Assembly: GCA_023382975.1 (NCBI GenBank)
Contig: JAHDXO010000039.1
Location: 1-32,770, forward strand
DNA: 32,770 nt
Direction: 5' to 3'
Source: Pirellulaceae bacterium
Lineage (GTDB): Bacteria; Planctomycetota; Planctomycetia; Pirellulales; Pirellulaceae
The notes under the pieces are model-generated. The model had not been told where the DNA came from. It saw only the letters and a list, made by a program, of their open reading frames with translations, and did no database searches. Made by a program: the position numbers and the translations under genes. This document shows, one piece after another, positions 7,870 to 14,527 of this stretch (its first letter is position 1; each line of letters begins with the position of its first letter).

Positions 7870-9183
7870 ATGAGGATGACACAACTGTCGATCGCCTTCA
7901 TGGCGGCGTGTTCGTTCGCGGCGGGACAGGCTGCCGCGCAGGGGATTATCCAGCCCGTTCCGGAAGCGCAGTACTACGTTCAGCAGGACGCCGTCCAGCC
8001 ATCGCCCAGCGACCTGGCCGTGCCCGCGGTCACGGACGTCAACAAAGCGAAAGACGACACCTGGCAGAAGGACGGCGGACACCAGAAAGGCGACTGCGGG
8101 ATTGGATGCAACGGCAAATGCGGCAAAGGGGCCGGCTGCTGCGATAGCCTGAAACCGTTCGAGATCTACCCCCGCGATTGCCGCGGCATCAAGATCGGCG
8201 GCTGGACCCAGTTCGGCTACCACAGTCAAGACAGCATCGCCGACTTCTTCAACCAGTACGAAGATCATCTGGCATTGCACCAGCAATGGATGTACATCGA
8301 GAGGGAAGCCGACGGTAGCTGCGGATTGGATTGGGGTTTCCGCTTCGACATGATGTACGGCATCGACGCCAACAATACCCAGGCGTTCGGCAACACGCCG
8401 GGTCGTTGGGATTACGCCGACAGCTTCCAGCACGGCGAGTACGGCTGGGCGCTGCCGCAGTTGTACCTGGAAGTCGCCTACCATGACCTGTCCGTCAAGG
8501 CCGGTCACTTCTACACCACCATCGGCTACGAAGTCGTGCCGGCGCCCGATAACTTCTTCTACAGCCATGCGTTCACGATGAACAACAGCAAGCCGTTTAC
8601 CCACACCGGCGTGCTGGGAACCTACGACTGGACCGATCGCCTGACCCTCTTCGCGGGCTGGACGCTGGGATGGGACACCGGCTTCGATCAATTTGGCGGC
8701 GGCAACAACTGGCTGGGAGGTTTCTCCTATGCCCTGACCGACTCGGTCGACTTCATCTACATGAGCACCTGGGGCGATTTCGGAGCGTATGGTGGTGTCC
8801 GCACTGGCGACGACTGCTATTCGCACAGCATCGTGCTGGACGTCGATATCACCGAACGGCTGAACTACGTGTTCCAGAGCGATTGGATGAAAGTCCAAGA
8901 CATTGGAATCGACGACGGCGAACTTGTTTCGCTGGCCGGCGCCAACCTGGAGACCTTCGGCATCAACCAGTACTTGATCTACACGCTGAACGACTGCTGG
9001 GCGTTCGGAGCTCGGCTCGAATGGTGGAAGCCGGAAGGCGAATCGTTCTACAACGCGACCTTCGGCGTCAACTACCGACCGCACACGAACGTCGTGATCC
9101 GGCCGGAAATCCGACACGAGTGGGTGCCGACTGAGAACTACGAAGAGACGATCTTCGGAATCGACATGGTCCTGACCTATTAA
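7870..9183 (+). CDS. putative outer-membrane beta-barrel porin (BBP2-like)
   Basis: Predicted secreted outer-membrane barrel of 437 aa. The ATG at 7870 follows GGGGAG (7856-7861) by 8 bases and gives a clean signal peptide ending AAAQG near residue 25; an in-frame upstream start at 7804 would hide it. A short linker holds a cluster of six Cys (76, 80, 84, 90, 91, 104) just before the barrel. From about residue 108 the chain is a series of alternating aromatic/polar strands (GGWTQFGYHSQDS, LPQLYLEVAYHDLSVKAGHFYT, DRLTLFAGWTLGWD), rich in Trp, Tyr, Gly and Asp, ending in a strand with terminal Tyr (VLTY). This fits the BBP2 (DUF1597-type) porins abundant in planctomycetes. Substrate is unknown. 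It is a single gene ended by the terminator at 9218-9249. Confidence 0.75.
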   Translation: MRMTQLSIAFMAACSFAAGQAAAQGIIQPVPEAQYYVQQDAVQPSPSDLAVPAVTDVNKAKDDTWQKDGGHQKGDCGIGCNGKCGKGAGCCDSLKPFEIYPRDCRGIKIGGWTQFGYHSQDSIADFFNQYEDHLALHQQWMYIEREADGSCGLDWGFRFDMMYGIDANNTQAFGNTPGRWDYADSFQHGEYGWALPQLYLEVAYHDLSVKAGHFYTTIGYEVVPAPDNFFYSHAFTMNNSKPFTHTGVLGTYDWTDRLTLFAGWTLGWDTGFDQFGGGNNWLGGFSYALTDSVDFIYMSTWGDFGAYGGVRTGDDCYSHSIVLDVDITERLNYVFQSDWMKVQDIGIDDGELVSLAGANLETFGINQYLIYTLNDCWAFGARLEWWKPEGESFYNATFGVNYRPHTNVVIRPEIRHEWVPTENYEETIFGIDMVLTY

Positions 9184-9217
9184 TTCGCCACGCCTCGCCA
9201 GAGCGTGACGCCATCCC

Positions 9218-9249
9218 GGGGCCGCCTGTTCAAGGCGGCCCCTTCTTTT
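9218..9249 (+). terminator. Rho-independent terminator of the porin gene
   Basis: A perfect 9-bp GC stem, GGGGCCGCC (9218-9226) with GGCGGCCCC (9234-9242), surrounds a 7-base loop and is followed at once by TTCTTTT. It lies 35 bases after the porin stop, the usual layout of an intrinsic terminator. Confidence 0.85.
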
Positions 9250-9416
9250 GTTTCTTGCTGCCCGCCATCGTGCAAAGGGTGCCTATGCTGTGGGCAAGCC
9301 GAGCATCACGGGAACGTCTGGATTTGGCAACGGCACCAGAACGCTTGCCCTAAGTCCTTACGCTTTCTCGCCTTTCGGTTCTCTTCGAGATTTATTCTCC
9401 GGCCGATCGCCCGTGT

Positions 9417-9432
9417 TGGCATGGGCCTTGCT
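9417..9432 (+). promoter_or_regulatory. sigma-54 (-24/-12) promoter for amt
   Basis: The 16 bases TGGCATGGGCCTTGCT match the sigma-54 consensus TGGCAYRNNNNTTGCW at every defined position, with GG at 9418-9419 and GC at 9430-9431 exactly 10 bases apart. Transcription would start near 9443, leaving a leader of about 140 bases before the amt ATG. Ammonium transporter genes are classic NtrC/sigma-54 targets in other bacteria. No convincing NtrC site was seen upstream in the remaining 9250-9416 stretch. Confidence 0.7.
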
Positions 9433-9583
9433 TTGCTTACACGCGTTCGCTGGCCGGGATGCATCCCGGGTTGATTGGCTGGTTCCCCAGGCGGGAGGAT
9501 CAGCCGGCTCGTGGCCACGAGAAAATCATGCTAGGGCGGCGCAGGAACTTCCAATTCGAAAACTCCTTCTGCAAAGGTACAAG

Positions 9584-11041
9584 ATGCTCGATTTTATGCG
9601 TAGGTGGAGACACTTGATTCTCCTTGTTGGGTTGTGTGGGGTGAGTTGGTCACTCGCGTCCGTCGCGCTTGCCGACGACACTGTCGCGGCGGCAGCGGCG
9701 GGCGCGGGTGACGTCGCCCCGGAGGCTGCGGCTGCGACGACCGAGATCAGTTTCGAGGACGAGACGACTTACACGATCAACACGCTGATCATGTTCGTCT
9801 GCGCCGTGTTGGTGCTGTTCATGCAGGCGGGCTTCGCGATGCTCGAGGTGGGCCTGAACGCCGCCAAGAACACCGTGAACATCCTGTTCAAGAACGTGAT
9901 GGATCTGGCGATCGGCGTCTTGCTGTTCCTGGTCGTCGGATACGGCCTGATGTATCCCGGCTCCGACTACGAGGGGAAGTGGTTCGGGTTTGCGGGGTCG
10001 TTCGTAACCCGTGATGCTGAAACACCGAATCTGGAGACGGGCTGGAGTAACAGCGCCGACTTCTTGTTCCAGGTGGCCTTCGCGGCGACCGCAGCGACGA
10101 TCGTTTCGGGTGCCGTTGCGGGCCGAATGAAGTTCGGTGCCTACTTGATCTACAGTGGCTTTTTGACCGCCTTGGTCTATCCGGTCAGCGGCATGTGGAA
10201 ATGGGGCGGAGGCGCCTTGGCCGCGTGGGGATTCCAGGACTTTGCCGGCTCGGTCGTCGTGCATGCCGTCGGCGGTTCCGCCGCGTTGGCAGGTGCCATT
10301 GTGCTCGGTCCGCGCATCGGCCGCTTCCTGGGCAGCAAGTCGATCCCGATGCCCGGCCACAACATCGCGTTCGCGGCGTTGGGCGTGTTCATCCTGTGGG
10401 TAGGGTGGTATGGATTCAACCCCGGAAGTCAGTTGACCTACTTCGGCACGGCGAATGCCGAAGCCACGACGTACATCGCGCTGACGACCACGCTTGCCGC
10501 TTCGATCGGCGCTGTCATGGCCATGCTCGCCGCGTGGCTGTTGTTCAAGAAGCCTGATGTCACCATGGCCCTCAATGGCGCGTTGGCCGGACTGGTCGGC
10601 ATCACGGCGAACTGCGACCAGGTCACTCAGGTCGGGGCACTGCTGATCGGCGGTGTGGCCGGTGTGTTGGTGGTGCTGGGTGTGATCGCCCTGGACAAAC
10701 TGCGGATCGACGATCCGGTCGGTGCCTTCCCCGTTCATGGCCTATGCGGAATTTGGGGCGGGCTGGCCACGGGACTGCTGGGGACGAACATCCCCGAAGG
10801 TTTGACGCGGGCCAGCTACATCGGGGTCCAGGCGCTATCCACCGCAATCATCTGTGCTTGGGCGTTCGGAACGATGTTCGCACTGTTCTCGGTTTTGCGG
10901 CTGGTGGGCTTCCTGCGGGTAAGCCCCGAAGAGGAGCGAGCCGGCTTGGACATCAGCGAACACGGAATGCATGCTTATCCGCCGTCGATGGTGCAGGATC
11001 TGTACCAGGGAGTGAACGCTCCGACATCGACGAGTGCTTAG
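9584..11041 (+). CDS. amt: ammonium transporter (Amt family)
   Basis: Inner-membrane ammonium channel, 485 aa. AAAGG (9573-9577) sits 6 bases before the ATG at 9584, and translation from there begins with a signal sequence ending VALADD, as is common for Amt proteins; the open frame reaches back to 9248 but that part is Pro/Arg/Ser-rich and unlike the family. Eleven hydrophobic segments follow. The twin pore histidines are present (H227 in VVVHAVGG, H385 in FPVHGLCG), as are the DFAG aspartate just before the first His and MQAGFAMLEVG in the first helix of the core. The C-terminal tail (SEHGMHAYPP) resembles the cytoplasmic tail that contacts the PII protein GlnK; no glnK gene is adjacent. 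Regulation by nitrogen is inferred from the sigma-54 promoter at 9417. Confidence 0.95.
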   Translation: MLDFMRRWRHLILLVGLCGVSWSLASVALADDTVAAAAAGAGDVAPEAAAATTEISFEDETTYTINTLIMFVCAVLVLFMQAGFAMLEVGLNAAKNTVNILFKNVMDLAIGVLLFLVVGYGLMYPGSDYEGKWFGFAGSFVTRDAETPNLETGWSNSADFLFQVAFAATAATIVSGAVAGRMKFGAYLIYSGFLTALVYPVSGMWKWGGGALAAWGFQDFAGSVVVHAVGGSAALAGAIVLGPRIGRFLGSKSIPMPGHNIAFAALGVFILWVGWYGFNPGSQLTYFGTANAEATTYIALTTTLAASIGAVMAMLAAWLLFKKPDVTMALNGALAGLVGITANCDQVTQVGALLIGGVAGVLVVLGVIALDKLRIDDPVGAFPVHGLCGIWGGLATGLLGTNIPEGLTRASYIGVQALSTAIICAWAFGTMFALFSVLRLVGFLRVSPEEERAGLDISEHGMHAYPPSMVQDLYQGVNAPTSTSA

Positions 11042-11059
11042 AAGGAGACCCCTACCCGC

Positions 11060-11114
11060 GTCCGCCCATACGCTGGCCGACGGTCGCCGTCGGCGGCGTA
11101 TCGGGCGGACCTTT
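11060..11114 (+). terminator. long hairpin after amt, likely terminator
   Basis: A stem of 22 base pairs in three blocks, GTCCGCCC/GGGCGGAC, ATACGC/GCGTAT and GCCGACGG/CCGTCGGC, with only small bulges and a 3-base loop, starts 18 bases after the amt stop. It is followed by CTTTT, a weak U tract. The outer block GGGCGGAC recurs in the second hairpin at 11158. Confidence 0.6.
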
Positions 11115-11157
11115 TGAAAATTCGTGATTCACTTCGGCTCTTGCCTGGGCCAGAAGG

Positions 11158-11218
11158 ATACCCCAATGGCCTTGGGCGGACGTCCGCCTCGTCCGCCCGG
11201 GCCGGGGTATTTTTTTTT
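11158..11218 (+). terminator. second, strong Rho-independent terminator after amt
   Basis: ATACCCC (11158-11164) pairs with GGGGTAT (11204-11210). Inside this, GGCC/GGCC and GGGCGGAC/GTCCGCCC also pair, and a run of nine T (11210-11218) follows. On the minus strand there is no T run after the stem, so it serves the plus strand. It ends 11 bases before the stop of the convergent lipoprotein gene and so separates the two units. Confidence 0.8.
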
Positions 11219-11228
11219 GCGCCGACGA

Positions 11229-11483
11229 CTAGATCACGTCGGGTGGCAGAGGCACGAACATCCCATTAGGCCGCTCGGCCGCTGGCACGCTCTCTCTGTC
11301 TTGCGCACGGGAGGAGCCACCGTCGCCAGACGGAGTCAATGCCCAGTCGGTTGCGGTATCACCGCAACTCGACGAACAGTGCTGCGTAGCGGCGCCTTGG
11401 TAGCGAGGCTGACACGAACGACATCCAGTCTGCGCGACGAACAGCGGAAGAAAAACCAGAATAATCGCGGCGATCTTTCTCAT
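11229..11483 (-). CDS. small Cys-rich lipoprotein, unknown function
   Basis: An 84-aa frame beginning MRK plus a hydrophobic stretch that ends AQTGC, a slightly atypical lipobox with the lipid-bearing Cys at position 21. Three more Cys follow at 24, 36 and 40; the C-terminal half is Gly/Ser/Pro-rich without structure. AGGAG lies 7 bases before the ATG (plus-strand 11491-11495), a strong argument that it is translated. No family is recognised beyond the short Cys-rich lipoproteins often seen in planctomycetes. It converges on amt and has a decayed-looking relative just upstream (11544-11797). Confidence 0.65.
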   Translation of the reverse strand: MRKIAAIILVFLPLFVAQTGCRSCQPRYQGAATQHCSSSCGDTATDWALTPSGDGGSSRAQDRESVPAAERPNGMFVPLPPDVI

Positions 11484-11543
11484 GCGGATGCTCCTGCGAA
11501 TCCAATTTGCCGTGCCAGATCCGATAGCCCCTGCCGGCGGCAG

Positions 11544-11797
11544 TCATGTTAAAACTGGCTCGACGATACCAAGTGTTGTTTGTGACAAACCAGCTAGGAC
11601 AGTTGCCGCGGGTGCATTGCGAGCAATCGTCCTGTCCGGCAATACGTAACCAATCGTCACGGCGGGAACATCTGGCACGCAAAAACCGGCGGAGTCGGCA
11701 CAGCCGCACCACCGGCCGGTGTCGCAACGCGAACAATCATTCGGAACGATAACACAGCTACGGCCGTTAGGATGCATACCGGCGATACCTTCCGCAT
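11544..11797 (-). pseudogene. possible broken gene for a small secreted Cys-rich protein
   Basis: GAGGT precedes an ATG at 11797 by 8 bases and opens a signal-like start, MRKVSPVCILTAVAVLSF. After about 20 codons that frame turns into low-complexity Ala/Pro. A second minus-strand frame then carries NDCSRCDTGRWCGCADSAGFC, and a third carries DDCSQCTRGNCPSW. Two reading-frame changes would join them into a signal peptide plus two similar Cys motifs (DCS-x-C). The start resembles the neighbouring lipoprotein (both MRK plus hydrophobic run). Chance frames are possible, as are sequencing indels in an intact gene. Confidence 0.35.
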
Positions 11798-11921
11798 ATC
11801 TGGACCTCGTTGGGCCCGTCCCACTCGCCCGCCGTGGCGTCACGAGGAGCGGATCGAAGTGAACTGAACGATAGGGCGAGAGCAGAATCGGTTGCCATTG
11901 CGGATGTTCGCGAAGCGGGAT

Positions 11922-11936
11922 CACCTGTGTTATACT
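11922..11936 (+). promoter_or_regulatory. extended -10 promoter for the sulfatase
   Basis: TGTTATACT (11928-11936) matches the extended -10 pattern TGnTATAAT with one change. No good -35 hexamer is found 16-18 bases upstream, which extended -10 promoters can lack. The start would be near 11943, giving a leader of about 80 bases before the sulfatase ATG. Confidence 0.4.
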
Positions 11937-12021
11937 CCCCTCGTCTAGCCGAATGCGCGGAAATTCGGAATCGGAAGTCACACGACTCCGGCTACCGGTT
12001 GACTTACAGGGGACCAATACG

Positions 12022-13668
12022 ATGAGACAATTGATCGTGGTGATCGCTTACTGGATGCTGCTGGGTTCGCCTGCGGTTGCCGGTCAGAACGAGGCGAATG
12101 CGGCACGGCCGAATTTCTTGGTGATTCTCGCGGACGATCTCGGCTATTCCGACATCGGTTGCTACGGAGGTGAGATTTCGACTCCCCATCTGGACGCCCT
12201 CGCGGCCAACGGACTGCGGTGTACTCAGTTCTACAACACGGCCCGCTGCTGGCCTTCGCGCGCCGTCCTGCTGACCGGCTACTACGCCCAGCAGGTGCGC
12301 CGGGACGCACAATATGGAGCCCGAGGTGGCCAGGGGCGGCGGCCCGCTTGGGCACCGCTGGCGCCCGAGTTGCTCAGGCCGCTGGGCTACCGCTCGTACC
12401 ACAGCGGCAAGTGGCATGTGGACGGCAAGCCGCTGGAGAACGGCTTCGACCGCGCCTACACGATGGACGACCACGACCGATTCTTCTATCCCCGCCGCCA
12501 CACGCGGGACGACCAGCCGCTGCCGCCCGTCGAACCGGGCAGCGATTTCTATACCACCACCTACATCGCCGATCAGGCCATCGAGTTCCTGCGGGAACAC
12601 GCCCGCGACCATGCGGATCGGCCGTTCTTTCAATACTTGGCGTTCACCTCGCCGCATTTTCCGCTGCACGCTCTCCAGGCCGACATCGACCGCTACCGAC
12701 AGCGTTATCGGGAAGGCTGGAACGTCTTGCAGGCCGAACGCGGAAGACGCTTGCGGGAGCTGGGGATCGTCCATCATGCTCCGCCCGCGATGGAACGCGA
12801 ACTCGGTCCGCCCTACCACTTTCCCAACGCCTTGGACAAACTGGGCGGAGGCGAGATCATCCGGCCGCTGCCGTGGGACGAATTGTCGCCCGCGCAGCGC
12901 GAGTTCCAGGCGACCAAGATGGCCATCCACGCGGCGATGGTCGACCGCATGGACCGCGAGATCGGCCGAGTCCTTGACCAACTGAAAGCAATGGGCGTTT
13001 TCGACAACACGCTTGTGCTGTTCGCCTCGGACAACGGCGCCAGCGCGGAGATCATGGTCCGCGGCGACGGTCACGATCCCGAGGCCGCACCGGGGTCCGG
13101 TTCCACGTTCCTATGCCTTGGCCCCGGATTCTCCAGTGCGGCCAATACGCCCTTCCGCCGCCACAAGACCTGGGTTCACGAAGGCGGGATCAGCACGCCG
13201 CTGATCGCTCATTGGCCCCGCGGCATCGCCGCGCGAGGCGAATTGCGCCACACACCGGGCCACCTGATCGACATCCTTCCAACCATGTTGGAATTGGCCG
13301 GCGGCCGAGCGCCGACCGTGTGGAAGGATGCCTCGGTACCGCCCGCCCCCGGCAAGAGTCTGGTATCTGTCTTTGCCAGCGACGGCCCGGCGCTTCACGA
13401 CGATTTATGGTGGTGCCACGAGAGCCACCGAGCGATCCGCGCGGGCGACTGGAAGTTGGTCGCCGCCAAGGACGAGCCGTGGGAACTGTACGATCTGAGC
13501 CGCGACCGGGGCGAATCGACCAATCTGGCCGCGCAGCATCCCGACAAAGTCCAGCAACTCGAATCGCTCTGGACTCGCCGCTCCGACGAATTCCGACGAC
13601 TCGCCGAACAGGACGCTCCGGAGCCGCAGCCGTCCAAACCAGCGAAGCGAAAGCCCGCCGCCAACTGA
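12022..13668 (+). CDS. secreted formylglycine-dependent sulfatase
   Basis: Hydrolyses a sulfate ester, probably on an algal or host polysaccharide or another organic sulfate; the substrate cannot be told from sequence. The ATG at 12022 has AGGGGA (12008-12013) 8 bases upstream and gives a signal peptide ending AVAG near residue 20; the frame extends to 11953 but adds no family sequence. The alkaline-phosphatase-like fold shows the metal site ILADDLGYSD (D38, D39), the signature CWPSR at 76-80 whose Cys76 must be converted to formylglycine, GKWHVDG, the ASDNGAS metal-binding segment and HEGGISTPLIAHWP. The C-terminus is a Lys/Pro-rich tail. Length 548 aa is usual for arylsulfatase-type members. 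No formylglycine-generating enzyme is in the window. Sulfatases are greatly expanded in planctomycetes. Confidence 0.93.
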   Translation: MRQLIVVIAYWMLLGSPAVAGQNEANAARPNFLVILADDLGYSDIGCYGGEISTPHLDALAANGLRCTQFYNTARCWPSRAVLLTGYYAQQVRRDAQYGARGGQGRRPAWAPLAPELLRPLGYRSYHSGKWHVDGKPLENGFDRAYTMDDHDRFFYPRRHTRDDQPLPPVEPGSDFYTTTYIADQAIEFLREHARDHADRPFFQYLAFTSPHFPLHALQADIDRYRQRYREGWNVLQAERGRRLRELGIVHHAPPAMERELGPPYHFPNALDKLGGGEIIRPLPWDELSPAQREFQATKMAIHAAMVDRMDREIGRVLDQLKAMGVFDNTLVLFASDNGASAEIMVRGDGHDPEAAPGSGSTFLCLGPGFSSAANTPFRRHKTWVHEGGISTPLIAHWPRGIAARGELRHTPGHLIDILPTMLELAGGRAPTVWKDASVPPAPGKSLVSVFASDGPALHDDLWWCHESHRAIRAGDWKLVAAKDEPWELYDLSRDRGESTNLAAQHPDKVQQLESLWTRRSDEFRRLAEQDAPEPQPSKPAKRKPAAN

Positions 13669-13710
13669 CGCGGGAGACCTCGGACGGCGGTTTCGGCGCG
13701 CGCCACGTTC

Positions 13711-14103
13711 CTAAGTGTTCGTTTCAACGCCGCATTCGGGCGCCATGGCAATAGGCTGTTGAGCGGCGGAGTTCGGCACAAGGCAGAGGAACTTCAAGGA
13801 TTCGCTGCCGGTGTTGCGGAACTGATGGATTTCGTCCGGCTTGACGTACACCACGTCGCCCGGCGCCAGCGGACGGGCAGCATCGCCGTCGTAGACCAAG
13901 CCCTGCCCTTCGAGCACGAAGACCTCGTGTTCGTAGGGGTGGCTGTGCCGCGGCGTGTGGCCGCCCGGCAGCACTTCGAATTGTCGCATGGCAAAGTTCG
14001 GCGCGTTGTCCGCCGCGCCGATCAACCAGCGGACGCGGCAGCCTTCGGCACCCGGCATGTCGACCGCCTGAGATTCCACCTGTTCGTAATGGCATACTTT
14101 CAT
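13711..14103 (-). CDS. single-domain cupin protein
   Basis: A 130-aa small cupin. Motif 1 reads GGHTPRHSHPYEHEVFVLEG with metal-ligand candidates H53, H55 and E58 or E60; motif 2 reads GDVVYVKPDEIHQF with H93. All ligands for a bound metal are present, so it may be an enzyme (dioxygenase or isomerase) or a small-molecule sensor; the reaction is not predictable. The ATG at 14103 is preceded by an AGGAAGG-type site and begins 2 bases after the stop of the small membrane protein gene, suggesting translational coupling. It is the last gene of the minus-strand run from tatC and converges on the sulfatase. Confidence 0.85.
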   Translation of the reverse strand: MKVCHYEQVESQAVDMPGAEGCRVRWLIGAADNAPNFAMRQFEVLPGGHTPRHSHPYEHEVFVLEGQGLVYDGDAARPLAPGDVVYVKPDEIHQFRNTGSESLKFLCLVPNSAAQQPIAMAPECGVETNT

Positions 14104-14105
14104 CG

Positions 14106-14429
14106 TTACTCGCCTTCCTGTTTGTTTCCGCTCCGGGCGGTGCTGTTGACGGTGCTGTTGTCGTACCGGGAGGCATTGAGAGTCTCCCAGAGAAAATCGG
14201 CCAGGGCCGCGGCGGCCAGCATTGCCAGCGCCGTTACCAGCAGAGTGCCGCCGTGCCGGTCCATCCACGCCAGCCACGGATCCGCGGCCAGCGACGACTG
14301 CCATTCGGCTCCGGCTGCCCGTTGTTTTAGGATCATCACGCAGTAACTGCAAGCCGCCAGCGCAAACGCGGCGCCGGTTGCCAGCAGGAGCGGATGAAAC
14401 GGGTTGCGATGTCGGGAACTTGGGAGCAT
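14106..14429 (-). CDS. small two-helix membrane protein, unknown function
   Basis: A 107-aa protein starting at the ATG at 14429 (GGAAAG about 8 bases upstream). Two hydrophobic segments, about residues 12-34 (PLLLATGAAFALAACSYCVM) and 60-80 (LLVTALAMLAAAALADFL), flank a short loop, so it should be an inner-membrane hairpin. The C-terminus is Asn/Ser/Thr-rich and polar. No family is recognised. It lies between the transglutaminase gene (98-base gap) and the cupin gene (2-base gap) on the same strand. The frame is open much farther upstream, but that part overlaps the transglutaminase gene and is a shadow. Confidence 0.7.
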   Translation of the reverse strand: MLPSSRHRNPFHPLLLATGAAFALAACSYCVMILKQRAAGAEWQSSLAADPWLAWMDRHGGTLLVTALAMLAAAALADFLWETLNASRYDNSTVNSTARSGNKQEGE

Positions 14430-14527
14430 CGATTCGACTTTCCAGTGCCGCTTGCGGCAAGTGCCGTTCGCCCTCGGACTCGGTCGGCTTGCCGGGTTGG
14501 GCGAACTGGTTGCGGTCGTCGCCCGCG

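Noticed and set aside
9268..9285. NtrC-site-like TGCAAAGGGTGC upstream of the sigma-54 promoter
   Set aside because: The half-sites are too close together to match the TGCACC-N5-GGTGCA dyad.
11110..11135. Possible degenerate REP-like unit (TTGAAAATTCGTGATTCACT)
   Set aside because: No GTAG head and the arms do not pair over eight bases; similarity is probably chance.
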